Below, piece after piece: positions 1-8,670 of a DNA stretch of 40,005 nucleotides. The stretch comes from an uncultured Campylobacter sp. (GTDB lineage Bacteria; Campylobacterota; Campylobacteria; Campylobacterales; Campylobacteraceae): positions 1 to 40,005 of the forward strand of contig NZ_CAJPMA010000002.1 in the NCBI RefSeq assembly GCF_905371695.1. Reading direction: 5' to 3'. Made by a program: the position numbers and the translations under genes. The notes under the pieces were generated by a model, which searched no databases, was not told the origin of the DNA, and was given only the letters and a program-made list of their open reading frames with translations. Each line of letters begins with the position of its first letter. The first letter of the stretch is position 1.

Positions 1-535
1 TGGGACCGTAACAGTTAAAAAGGCGCGCAATTTTTACGTCGACGTCGTATTGCCGCTTATAGCTACTACATAAGGCCTCGGCAGCTCTTTTTCCTTCATC
101 ATAGCAAGCCCTAATGCCGATAGGATTTACATTCCCCCAGTAATCCTCTTTTTGCGGATGCTGCCTTGGGTCGCCATATACTTCACTCGTTGAAGCTTGC
201 AACATTTTTGCCCTGTATTTTTTTGCAAGACGCAAGCAATTTGCCGTGCCAAATATACAATTCTCAATAGTCTTTACGGGATCTGCTTGATATTTTACCG
301 GCGAAGCCGGACATGCTAGATTATAAATTTCATCGACGCAATAGTCGATAGGCTCGGTAACATCATGCTCGATAAGAGTAAAATTTGGATATTTTTTTAG
401 ATGAGCTATATTGGCTCTAGCTCCAGTACTAAAATTATCAACACACAGTACATTATGACGTTCCTTGACAAACCTCGCACATAAATGCGACCCGATAAAG
501 CCGGCTCCTCCGGTAATCAAAATCGTTTTACTCAT
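1..535 (-). CDS. NAD-dependent epimerase, UDP-glucuronate decarboxylase (UXS)-like, 3' end cut by window
   Basis: No complete frame is visible because the C-terminus lies beyond the window edge; 178 residues can be read from an ATG at 535. The start MSKTILITGGAGFIGSHLC has the GxxGxxG NAD-binding loop of short-chain dehydrogenases (residues 8-15). STSEVYGDP (near residue 136) carries the catalytic Ser/Thr region, and CYDEGKR (near residue 162) gives the YxxxK pair. The NPIGIRACYDEGKR segment resembles UDP-glucuronate decarboxylases (UDP-xylose synthases) more than GalE or RmlB; that subfamily call is an inference from memory of the family. It would act in the cytoplasm making a nucleotide sugar. 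The gene starts 1 bp after the stop of the large fusion gene, so it is co-transcribed with it and may supply a donor sugar for those glycosyltransferases. Confidence 0.85.
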   Translation of the reverse strand, partial: MSKTILITGGAGFIGSHLCARFVKERHNVLCVDNFSTGARANIAHLKKYPNFTLIEHDVTEPIDYCVDEIYNLACPASPVKYQADPVKTIENCIFGTANCLRLAKKYRAKMLQASTSEVYGDPRQHPQKEDYWGNVNPIGIRACYDEGKRAAEALCSSYKRQYDVDVKIARLFNCYGP

Positions 536-536
536 A

Positions 537-3500
537 CTATTTCTTATACTCATTGTATATTCGTTCCCATGAGGAGGAAATTTTCTCTTTAAATGGCGCC
601 TTTTCGCATCTAGGAATAAAGTCGCCGCGGTTTGGCGCATAGTCTTTAAAATTTCCGCAGTATTTACAAAACTCCTTAAAATGCTCTTGTAAATTTTGTG
701 TTGATACTTCTCTTAGTGTTTTTATTCCTTTATCGCCACCTAAAACCCTATCGATACTGCCGCAAACAGAGCAAGCGTAATAGCCGTTTTTATTTAAGCC
801 TATACCACAATATGAAGCAACCCAGCATGCGCTAGAGTAGTCGGCATCTTTAAAATTTATATCATCAATCGGCGCATCATTAAAAGGCGTAAAGTAATCA
901 ACTAAATTTTTAGTTTTAAACGAACCATAATCGATCCTAACGTTTTTAAATAGCTCCGCCTGCTTGCAAAGCTCTTTTGTTTGTTTTGTAAAGCCGTTTG
1001 AAACAACCTGAATAATAACATCAGGATAAAAGCTATCCGCATACTCCCTTTGTAAAATTTCGATAATACGCAAAAAATCTTTATGCAAAGTAGGCTCACC
1101 GCCCAAAATGTTAATAAGTTTCCATTTTTTACCCAAGGATTTACTCTCCTCAATAAAACATCTTATGTCGTCAATTATCATAGCATCAAATGAAGGTGCG
1201 TGCCCGCAGGATCTATTGCACCCTTTGCATTTCAAATTACACTCAAATGTTATATCGATTTCAATCATATCCAAATTTGAAAGAAATCTTTTTTGTCCTT
1301 TAACTACGTCTTTTGGCGATAGCGGCGGTTTTTCAAGAATCTCTTTTATGGACTGCTCTTTGAGTTCTCTATTTGCGTCTTTCTTATCATAATCACGCTC
1401 GTAGTAGTAGTTGATAAAGTCCATCTGTAGCGGCGATGAACTCATTTGGGCAATAGGGACCATCATGGCGTAGTCATCGCATTTTTCTATCCATTTTCGC
1501 TTACTTAGCCTTGCTTCTTTATCCTCGTACATAAAATACGAAAGCGGAATCGAGTCAAAAAGATATTTTTTAAATGTTTTTAGATGTTGCCATACGTTGC
1601 CACCGGTTTTTCGCGGCTCCATAAAATTTACCGGATAACGATAATGCGGCTCAAGCCTATATGTTTGATGAACGCGACCGCAAGTCATATCTACGCCCCA
1701 CATATCATACTTTTTATAAATATCAAAAAGAGCTTCTTTGCCTATTAGCGCATCATCGGTGTCGACGCATACGATGATTGATTCTGGATTGTCGCAATAA
1801 TAATGAATCGCCAGATACTCGCACTGCATTTTTGTTTGCAAAGTACGACCTTTAATAAAAGTCACCTTATTTTTATATGGTTTGATGATTTGCTCTATAA
1901 ATATCGAAATACCGGAATTTGAGCAATCATCATAAAAAATAACTCCGAATTCTTGAAATGTTTGGCTAATCAAAGAAAACCACATACGTAAAAATTTATG
2001 AATATTCAAGTCCCTAAAACAAGAAAGCACTATCATCTTTTCGCTGCGCTTTGGCATGCACCAGTCATAAAACGAGCCGTTGCAATCAAACTCGCCAAAC
2101 TGTAAATTTGGGATATAACCCTGCTCTACCCTATCTAAAATATTCATCCAGCTATAAGCATTTGTTTTTCGGTAGTTTTGCGGATGAATGTAATAGCTAC
2201 GCCTATCTCCGCCCCTTATAGAGCAAAAGCCGCGATCTTTTTGTAGTTTTTCTAGAGACCGATACCAAGTGAGTTGTGGCTTTAAATTTTCATCAATAGT
2301 ATTTGGTAAAGGCCTAACACTAAAAAGTCGCCTTTTATCAAAAAGCCCCATTCTAACTTCTGGTACAAAACCGCCGTTTTCAAAGCCAAAATAGGCCTTA
2401 GATTCTTTGTTATAGATATTAAAACCGACAAATAAGACATTTTTATTTTTTTGAATTTCGCTTATCATGTCGGCCAAAAATGAGTGATTAATATCTAGCC
2501 TACCTATAAGAACATCGCTATCCATCTGCAAAACATAATCTCCCTCGCATTTCTCAAAGGCATAAAGCTGCGAGCTTATGGGGATATTTGTCGCGGAATG
2601 CGTTTGGCCAGTCTCGACATTAAACCATTCTTTGTTTATCCTAGTTGTTTCATCGGCATCATAAATCACAAATCTATCAATAATACGTTTTTGACACAAA
2701 TTTTCCACAATATCTATAAGTTTTTTAAAATCGGCATTATCTGTAAATTGCCTAGCAAAATCGCTCTGCTTTGTGTCGATAGAAACCACGACCTCGTAAA
2801 AACCGTTTGGATAAGAAAGCTGCCTAACGATGTGTTTGATGTTGGCTTCTATCGTCTGAACATCTTGCGCGCATGTTTTTATGAGTAGAGAAATCCTCTC
2901 TTTCAACGGCAACAAACTTTTATAGCCGATAGCGATCGACTGCGGTTCAAAATCATTATTTTCATTTAAAATAATATCCGAAATTTGAATATCGCAAAGA
3001 TAGAGATTTTCTTTTATTTTTGAAAAAAATAAGTCCTCAAGATGCGGGAGCCTTTTTGCATTATAAATTTCATACTCTAAATTTGAAAATTTATTTATTT
3101 GCATATCTTGAAATGCCGTTTTCGACTCTGCAAATATTATACTAGAAAAAACTTCGTTTATAAATTCACGCGCACCTTCTAGTTGGGGCAGGTCAAAATT
3201 ATTAACCGCGCTTCTTTGCAGTTTTTTTAATTGCGGATTATCCTGCTCATGCAAAAATAGATACATTCTAATGCATGCATTTAAAAATAGATTATCGCTA
3301 TAATATACGCTAGCGTCCATATCGACTAATTTTAAATTTTCGCCTACTCGAACAAAATTCTCTTTTTTGCAATCCTGAACTATAATCTTTTTTTGCCAGC
3401 ACTCAGTTAAAAACAAAACAACATCTTTTTGCGTAAATTTATCTACCAAAACGGACGGTTCATATTTATATTTTTGAATAAATACGTTTTTATATTCTAT

Positions 3501-3740
3501 AACCTCTTCAAGATGATAGAATGACTTAAAATCCTCTTTTTCAAAGAAAAAGGTTAGATGCCTATAGGTATTCCATTTATTTTTACCTTTAAAAAACGGC
3601 ATGATTACTTTATATACGTATGAGCTATCGTGAAATACGACACCCTCAAAGCCTTGTCCGAGATAATGAGCCTCTTTTATTCCCATGTCGTCCAAAATAT
3701 CTTTAGCTTTTAATTTTCTTGCTTCATCTTGCATAGCCAC
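537..3740 (-). CDS. Four-domain fusion: kinase-like, two GT2 glycosyltransferases, radical SAM
   Basis: This 1067-residue protein joins domains normally found apart. Residues 20-165 look like a protein-kinase/aminoglycoside-kinase fold: glycine loop GQGFEGVVF (28-36), lysine K44 in VYKV, catalytic-loop-like QDCKKENF (D123, N128) and VDMDAS (139-144) in the place of DFG. Residues about 280-545 form a family-2 glycosyltransferase with QMDSDV (D407, D409). Residues about 568-780 form a second one with CVDTDD (D660, D662). Residues about 826-1055 are radical SAM: C834, C838, C841 (CxxxCxxC), GGEP at 880-883, and a C-terminal cysteine cluster (C990, C993, C1025, C1028, C1054) like an auxiliary Fe-S site. 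The start is GTG at 3740, with GAGGA 6 nt upstream; ATG at 3734 is an alternative. It overlaps the upstream gene by 31 bp. Substrate is unknown; a role in surface-glycan assembly is inferred. AT-rich compared with genes after 5.4 kb. Confidence 0.85.
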   Translation of the reverse strand: MAMQDEARKLKAKDILDDMGIKEAHYLGQGFEGVVFHDSSYVYKVIMPFFKGKNKWNTYRHLTFFFEKEDFKSFYHLEEVIEYKNVFIQKYKYEPSVLVDKFTQKDVVLFLTECWQKKIIVQDCKKENFVRVGENLKLVDMDASVYYSDNLFLNACIRMYLFLHEQDNPQLKKLQRSAVNNFDLPQLEGAREFINEVFSSIIFAESKTAFQDMQINKFSNLEYEIYNAKRLPHLEDLFFSKIKENLYLCDIQISDIILNENNDFEPQSIAIGYKSLLPLKERISLLIKTCAQDVQTIEANIKHIVRQLSYPNGFYEVVVSIDTKQSDFARQFTDNADFKKLIDIVENLCQKRIIDRFVIYDADETTRINKEWFNVETGQTHSATNIPISSQLYAFEKCEGDYVLQMDSDVLIGRLDINHSFLADMISEIQKNKNVLFVGFNIYNKESKAYFGFENGGFVPEVRMGLFDKRRLFSVRPLPNTIDENLKPQLTWYRSLEKLQKDRGFCSIRGGDRRSYYIHPQNYRKTNAYSWMNILDRVEQGYIPNLQFGEFDCNGSFYDWCMPKRSEKMIVLSCFRDLNIHKFLRMWFSLISQTFQEFGVIFYDDCSNSGISIFIEQIIKPYKNKVTFIKGRTLQTKMQCEYLAIHYYCDNPESIIVCVDTDDALIGKEALFDIYKKYDMWGVDMTCGRVHQTYRLEPHYRYPVNFMEPRKTGGNVWQHLKTFKKYLFDSIPLSYFMYEDKEARLSKRKWIEKCDDYAMMVPIAQMSSSPLQMDFINYYYERDYDKKDANRELKEQSIKEILEKPPLSPKDVVKGQKRFLSNLDMIEIDITFECNLKCKGCNRSCGHAPSFDAMIIDDIRCFIEESKSLGKKWKLINILGGEPTLHKDFLRIIEILQREYADSFYPDVIIQVVSNGFTKQTKELCKQAELFKNVRIDYGSFKTKNLVDYFTPFNDAPIDDINFKDADYSSACWVASYCGIGLNKNGYYACSVCGSIDRVLGGDKGIKTLREVSTQNLQEHFKEFCKYCGNFKDYAPNRGDFIPRCEKAPFKEKISSSWERIYNEYKK

Positions 3741-5311
3741 ATCGCTTCCTCGTATAGTTGCTTTCTTGCGTTTAAGTACTTTTCTGTTTGTTTATTATCT
3801 GCCGTTTTGTTTCCGCTTAGATTATAGATCGTAAGTAAAATATCCTCGGCAAATTCTATTTTTAAATTTTTATCATTGAGCAAGAGTCGCACAAGTAAAA
3901 AATGATCTTCTGCGCTTGAAATTTCAGGATAATCTTGTAGACTATTGGGCGTCATAAAAACATTGCAAGACGGAAGTTCCGCCTCGGCGATACCTTCGCT
4001 CATCTGCTTCAAACGATTTAAAAGATATGTCATATCGGCTAGCTTTGGCGTTGCTATATTAACTCGATCAATAATTTTTCCATCAAGTCTAAGATAGTTT
4101 CCCGCCACCGCAACATCAAACTCTCTTTCATTAAATATATGCTCTATCTTTGAAAGAACCGTTTGATCTGCATATTCATCATCGGCATCTAGTCGTCCTA
4201 TAAAAGCTACATTTTCAAAAAGAGTTTTTATATAGCGATTTATATCGTTTCTCGTTTTGGCTGCGTGATAATTTTTCGTACCTACAACTATTACTTTTTC
4301 GTTTCTAAGGATATCACTAACACTGTTTTTCCAACCGTCGCCGGAATTATCATCCATTATCAAAATCCAAACATCGCGTTTTACGTCCTTTTGCGCAAGA
4401 ATCGACTCCAAACAGCGACGTAAAGTATTTTTATTATTGTGGACTGCAACTCCAATCACTATATTTTCCGTTTTTGAATATTTGTGAACAAGATTAAAAA
4501 TTTTTTTAATATTATCGGACTCTTGATAACTAAAAAGCCTTTTGGCTCTTTGTAAAGCTTGATCAAGCAAGTCTTGAGAGTAGAGCCTGATATATTTTAT
4601 ATGAAAGCTATTTAAACCATCTGTTTTAGTAGTAAAATTTGACGTAACACTATCTTTTGAAACAAAGTGATTAACGAGTGCTATTGGAACAATCTTTATA
4701 TTTTTATTTGAATACTTTTGCAAAAAACGAATCATCAAGTCCCTATCTGTACAGCTTGCAAGCGTTTCGTCAAAGCCGCCTACGCTTCTTAAAGCACCGA
4801 AACGAAAAAACATATTACTGCCCTGAATACCGGGATTACCTTTCAAAAAGCTGTTAATGCTTATATCTTCTACATCAAAGAAACTACACGTATCACAATC
4901 ACTGCGTTTTATAAAGGCAAAGACGGCATCAGGCATTTTAGGCGATAACGTCACCGCATCATAACAACTATTGATATATTCTTTACACCAGCTATCATCG
5001 TCATCTAAAATAGCTACATAATCATCTTCGGTAAAAATTTTTTCATACCATTTAATCCCGGAATTCCAAGCCCCTGTTCCGCTCATATGAGGGGTTCGTG
5101 AGTTTTTTATGTAATGAATTTTGTTATTTTTTAGCTCGAAAATTCTCCGCTCTATGTCTTTGCTTGCGGATTCATTTTGATTATCGTCGACGATAAGGAT
5201 ATGATCGGGGCTTTGGTTTTGATTAAAAACAGAATATAATGAGCGTAAAAAAAGTAAATCATTTCTATTTGAAGATGAAGCTATTATCACGCCGATTTTA
5301 GGCTTTTTCAT
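3710..5311 (-). CDS. Tandem family-2 glycosyltransferase
   Basis: 533 residues with two family-2 glycosyltransferase (GT-A) domains in a row. The first begins at residue 6 (GVIIASSSNR) with a DDN motif near 42 and a metal-binding ILDDDDSW at 101-107. The second begins at about 284 (VIGVAVHNN) with IMDDNSGDG at 318-326 and a DxD-type GRLDADDEY at 372-380. No signal peptide or membrane segment is seen, so it probably works on the cytoplasmic face of the membrane, transferring sugars to a glycan or protein acceptor. It is the first gene of the minus-strand glycan operon; its 3' end overlaps the next gene by 31 bp, indicating translational coupling. The ribosome binding site is weak. Acceptor and sugars cannot be told from sequence. 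Confidence 0.85.
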   Translation of the reverse strand: MKKPKIGVIIASSSNRNDLLFLRSLYSVFNQNQSPDHILIVDDNQNESASKDIERRIFELKNNKIHYIKNSRTPHMSGTGAWNSGIKWYEKIFTEDDYVAILDDDDSWCKEYINSCYDAVTLSPKMPDAVFAFIKRSDCDTCSFFDVEDISINSFLKGNPGIQGSNMFFRFGALRSVGGFDETLASCTDRDLMIRFLQKYSNKNIKIVPIALVNHFVSKDSVTSNFTTKTDGLNSFHIKYIRLYSQDLLDQALQRAKRLFSYQESDNIKKIFNLVHKYSKTENIVIGVAVHNNKNTLRRCLESILAQKDVKRDVWILIMDDNSGDGWKNSVSDILRNEKVIVVGTKNYHAAKTRNDINRYIKTLFENVAFIGRLDADDEYADQTVLSKIEHIFNEREFDVAVAGNYLRLDGKIIDRVNIATPKLADMTYLLNRLKQMSEGIAEAELPSCNVFMTPNSLQDYPEISSAEDHFLLVRLLLNDKNLKIEFAEDILLTIYNLSGNKTADNKQTEKYLNARKQLYEEAMWLCKMKQEN

Positions 5312-5371
5312 TCTTATTTCAGCACTCTTGATAAAAATTATTTTAAGGACATCTTAAATTTTCATAGATTG

Positions 5372-5406
5372 AAAAAGCCGTATATATAAGAAATATAAGG
5401 CTTTTG
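5372..5406 (-). terminator. Intrinsic terminator downstream of ilvD
   Basis: AAAAGCC at 5373-5379 pairs with GGCTTTT at 5399-5405, and the stem continues inside with TATAT/ATATA after single unpaired bases. Read on the minus strand, the stem ends in a run of T. It lies between the ilvD stop and the start of the glycosyltransferase operon, where the base composition also changes. Confidence 0.7.
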
Positions 5407-5446
5407 TGTTTATTAAAAATTTATCTATCTCAAATCTACTATTGCC

Positions 5447-7120
5447 CTACGCCTCCAAAATCGCTCCGTTGCTAGCGTTCGTTACTAGCTTGCGATACAT
5501 TCGTAGCCAGCGAAACGGCAGCGGTTTTTCAATCGGTTTAAATTTAGCTCTGCGCGCGGCGATCTCAGCCTCGCTTAGGCGCACGTTGATCGCGTACGTA
5601 TCAACGTCGATGTCGATGATATCGCCGTCCTCTAACAGTCCGATCATGCCGCCCTCGGCCGCCTCCGGACTCACGTGTCCGATACTTAGCCCTCTTGTAG
5701 CGCCGCTAAACCTGCCGTCCGTGATGAGAGCTACGTCCGCGCCCAGGCCTCGCCCCATGATTAGGCTCGTTGGACTTAGCATCTCTTGCATACCCGGGCC
5801 TCCGCGCGGCCCTTCGTAGCGGATGACGACCACGTCGCCTTTGCCGACTTTGCCCTTTGAGATGCCCTCTATCGCCTCGTCTTGGCTGTTAAAGCACACG
5901 GCCTTGCCGCTAAATTTACGCTCGCCGATGATGCCTGCGGTCTTGATGACGCAGCCCTGCTCGGCTAAATTTCCAAACAAAATCGCCAGTCCGCCCACGT
6001 CCGAATAGGCGTTTTCGACCTTGTGGATGACCTCTTCGTCTTTTATGACGCTAGCTCCGACGCGCTCGCCTAGGCTCTCACCCGTGACGGTCGGCGCGCC
6101 CAGATCCAGCAGCCCGTTGTCGCGGCGCGAAATTTCATTTATCACGGCGCTTAGGCCGCCCGCGCGGTCGATGTCCTCCATGTGGATATTTGGCAGGCTC
6201 GGGCTGATTTTGGCGATGTGAGCGATCTTGCGGCTGATGTCGTTAAGCCCCGCGATCTGTAAATTTACCCCCGCTTCGCGCGCGATAGCCAGGATATGCA
6301 GCACGGTGTTGCTGCTGCCGCCCATCGCCATATCGACGACTAGGGCGTTTTGGATCGATTTTTCGTTCACGATGTTGCGGATTTTGTATTTTTCATCGAG
6401 CGCTATCTCGCAGATGCGACGTCCAGCCTGCCTGATAAGCTCCTCGCGCTCTGGCGTGAGCGCCGGCACGGTGCCGTTGCCTTTTAGCGCGATACCCATC
6501 GCTTCGCACAGCGTATTCATCGAGTTTGCCGTAAACATCCCCGAGCAGCTGCCGCCGCTTGGACAGGCTTTGCACTCGATCTCTTTTAGCTCCTCGGCGC
6601 TGATCTCTTTGGTTTCAAATTTCCCCACCGCCTCAAACGCCGTAGACAGGTCGATCGGCTCGCCTTTTTTGGTGTAGCCCTTTTTCATCGGGCCGCCGCT
6701 AACAAAAACCGTCGGCACGTTTACGCGAAGCGCGCCCATCACCATGCCGGGCACGATTTTGTCGCAATTTGGCATGCAAACTAGAGCGTCTAGGGCGTGC
6801 GCGTTCATCACCGTTTCGATCGAGTTTGCAATGAGCTCGCGGCTAGGCAGGCTATAAAGCATCCCAGCGTGTCCCATCGCGATGCCGTCGTCCACGCCGA
6901 TGCAGTTAAACTCAAAGGGCACGCAGCCGTTTTTGCGGATCTCGTCTTTTAAAATTTCGGAGTATTTGTTGAGGAAAAAATGCCCCGGGATGATCTCGAT
7001 GAAGCTATTTGCTACGCCGATAAACGGCTTTTCAAAGTCCTCGTCCTTTAGCCCCGTCGCTCTTAGCAAGCTTCTGTGCGGCGCGCGCGTATAGCCTTTT
7101 TTGATGATGTCGCTTCTCAT
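5447..7120 (-). CDS. ilvD: Dihydroxy-acid dehydratase
   Basis: 557 residues, the normal length for this family. It dehydrates 2,3-dihydroxy-isovalerate and its methylvalerate homologue to 2-oxo acids in valine, isoleucine and leucine (and pantothenate) synthesis, using an Fe-S cluster and Mg2+ in the cytoplasm. The family signatures are plain: PNCDKIVPG (C119), ACPSGGSCSGMFTANSM (C192 region) and PTVTGESLGE, plus the GRFSGATRG segment near the C-terminus. The ATG start at 7120 follows a -10-like TACAAT on the minus strand. It is transcribed alone, divergently from the transporter and ended by a hairpin. The coding sequence is clearly richer in G and C (about 58% in a sampled line) than dnaA or the glycan genes. 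Confidence 0.97.
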   Translation of the reverse strand: MRSDIIKKGYTRAPHRSLLRATGLKDEDFEKPFIGVANSFIEIIPGHFFLNKYSEILKDEIRKNGCVPFEFNCIGVDDGIAMGHAGMLYSLPSRELIANSIETVMNAHALDALVCMPNCDKIVPGMVMGALRVNVPTVFVSGGPMKKGYTKKGEPIDLSTAFEAVGKFETKEISAEELKEIECKACPSGGSCSGMFTANSMNTLCEAMGIALKGNGTVPALTPEREELIRQAGRRICEIALDEKYKIRNIVNEKSIQNALVVDMAMGGSSNTVLHILAIAREAGVNLQIAGLNDISRKIAHIAKISPSLPNIHMEDIDRAGGLSAVINEISRRDNGLLDLGAPTVTGESLGERVGASVIKDEEVIHKVENAYSDVGGLAILFGNLAEQGCVIKTAGIIGERKFSGKAVCFNSQDEAIEGISKGKVGKGDVVVIRYEGPRGGPGMQEMLSPTSLIMGRGLGADVALITDGRFSGATRGLSIGHVSPEAAEGGMIGLLEDGDIIDIDVDTYAINVRLSEAEIAARRAKFKPIEKPLPFRWLRMYRKLVTNASNGAILEA

Positions 7121-7153
7121 TTTACTAGTCCTTTTTTACTAAAATTTGGGGCG

Positions 7154-7159
7154 ATTGTA
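7154..7159 (-). promoter_or_regulatory. -10 element, ilvD promoter
   Basis: On the minus strand the sequence reads GCTACAATCGC, with TACAAT as the -10 hexamer, 34 bp before the ilvD ATG. The same extended motif stands before several other genes in the window. Confidence 0.6.
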
Positions 7160-7206
7160 GCTAAAATTTACTAAATTTTAAATCTTAAATTTAAGACGAA
7201 TGCCGT

Positions 7207-7212
7207 TATAAT
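7207..7212 (+). promoter_or_regulatory. -10 element, transporter promoter
   Basis: TATAAT in the context CCGTTATAATACCG, 26 bp before the transporter ATG, which has its own AAAGGA ribosome binding site. It is divergent from the ilvD promoter about 50 bp away. Confidence 0.65.
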
Positions 7213-7238
7213 ACCGTTAAAATTTACAAAGGAAAAAC

Positions 7239-8657
7239 ATGCTTAAAAGTCCCGTGCTTATCGCCGTAGCGATCATCTTAGCGGTCTGCTGTTCGTTCTC
7301 TAATCCCGTAGTTACGAGCATTCTAGTAATGATAGCCCTATGCTTGCTAAAATTTAACATTTTACTCTCCATTTTGGTCTCGGCGCTAATCGCGGGAGTA
7401 ACGTATAAACACGGATTTGCGGGCTTTGAGAGTAGTTTTAGCGCGGGGCTGGGCTCGCTTTTTAGCGCGCTTAGCGAGACTACCGCAACGCTGATTAAAG
7501 GCATGCAAGGCAACCTTGAAACCTCGCTTAGCTACATTTTATTGGGCGCTCTGGCCGCGGCGATAGCTAACACGAATTTAACCGCGATTTTAATTAGCGG
7601 CGTGAGTAAAATTTTAAGCAAAACAAGCTCGTATTTCGCGCTTTTCATCGCGGGTATCGCGTGCTTTTCGCAAAATTTAATCCCCGTGCATATCGCGTTT
7701 ATCCCTATCTTAATACCGCCGCTCTTACCGCTAATGAACCGCCTAAATATCGACCGCCGCGCGGTAGCGTGCGCGCTAACCTTTGGACTTCAAGCGCCCT
7801 ACGTCGCGTTTAGCGTCGGCTTTGGTTTACTGTTTCATAAAATTTTAAAAAAAGAGCTAGCCAATAACGGCGTAAACGTCGAAATTTCAGATATTTCAAG
7901 CGTAATGTGGATCGGCGGCGCTTCGATGCTTGTAGGGCTAATTTTAGCCGTATTTTTCGCTTACAAGCGCCCGCGAAGCTACAAAAATAGCGCCGACGAA
8001 GCGCGCGAAGAGGAGCTGGCGCAGCACGCTTCTAAGCTAAAAATGACTAGGCGCGAATGGGCGACGTTAGCGGGTGCGGTCGTAGCTTTCGGCGTGCAGA
8101 TCGCTACTGAAAGCATGCCGCTGGGTGCGTTTTTGGGACTGATGACGATGGTGGTTTTAGGCGGCATAGAATACGGAAAAATAGACGCTATTATGGATAG
8201 CGGGCTTGCGATGATGGCGTTTATCGCCTTTATCATGCTAGTCGCGGCGGGTTTTGGCGAGGTGCTTAGAGAAAGCGGCGGCATCAACGAATTAGTGCGG
8301 TTCGCAAGCGCGGTAGCCGGCGGCAAGTTAGGCGGCGCCGCAATCATGCTAGCCATCGGACTTCTCGTAACTATGGGGATCGGCACGAGTTTCGGCACCA
8401 TTCCTATCATCGCATCGATCTACGTGCCGCTTTGCCTAAATTTAGGCTTCTCTACCGCGGCGATCATCTTGCTCGTCGGTATCGCCGCGGCAGTCGGCGA
8501 CGCGGGCAGCCCCGCAAGCGATAGCACGCTAGGACCGACCTCGGGGCTTAACGCCGACGGCCAGCACAACCACGTCTACGACACGTGCGTGCCTACTTTT
8601 ATATTTTTCAACGTACCGCTAATAATCGGCGGGATAATCGGCGCTTTAATACTTTAA
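7239..8657 (+). CDS. Na+/H+ antiporter family (NhaC-like) membrane transporter
   Basis: 472 residues, almost entirely hydrophobic with about 11-12 predicted membrane segments and one charged cytoplasmic loop at about 245-270 (KRPRSYKNSADEAREEE). The repeated architecture, the GSPASDSTLGPTSGLNADGQHNH segment near residue 425-447 and the FSQNLIPVHIAFIPILIPPL segment near 146 are like the Na+/H+ antiporter family related to NhaC and the YuiF group. Some relatives have been proposed to carry amino acids such as histidine, so the substrate is uncertain. It sits alone between divergent ilvD and a convergent nrdG gene. Confidence 0.8.
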   Translation: MLKSPVLIAVAIILAVCCSFSNPVVTSILVMIALCLLKFNILLSILVSALIAGVTYKHGFAGFESSFSAGLGSLFSALSETTATLIKGMQGNLETSLSYILLGALAAAIANTNLTAILISGVSKILSKTSSYFALFIAGIACFSQNLIPVHIAFIPILIPPLLPLMNRLNIDRRAVACALTFGLQAPYVAFSVGFGLLFHKILKKELANNGVNVEISDISSVMWIGGASMLVGLILAVFFAYKRPRSYKNSADEAREEELAQHASKLKMTRREWATLAGAVVAFGVQIATESMPLGAFLGLMTMVVLGGIEYGKIDAIMDSGLAMMAFIAFIMLVAAGFGEVLRESGGINELVRFASAVAGGKLGGAAIMLAIGLLVTMGIGTSFGTIPIIASIYVPLCLNLGFSTAAIILLVGIAAAVGDAGSPASDSTLGPTSGLNADGQHNHVYDTCVPTFIFFNVPLIIGGIIGALIL

Positions 8658-8665
8658 TAAGCGCC
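8640..8665. terminator. Possible bidirectional terminator between convergent genes
   Basis: GGCGCTT (8640-8646) and AAGCGCC (8659-8665) form a perfect 7-bp inverted repeat around a 12-nt AT-rich loop. It covers the end of the transporter gene and lies just past the end of nrdG. There is no long T run on either side, so its strength is doubtful. Confidence 0.45.
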
Positions 8666-8670
8666 CGCGT

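Noticed and set aside
6393..6677. Open frames opposite ilvD
   Set aside because: Shadow frames caused by the GC-rich codons of ilvD, with no start signals or recognisable protein pattern.
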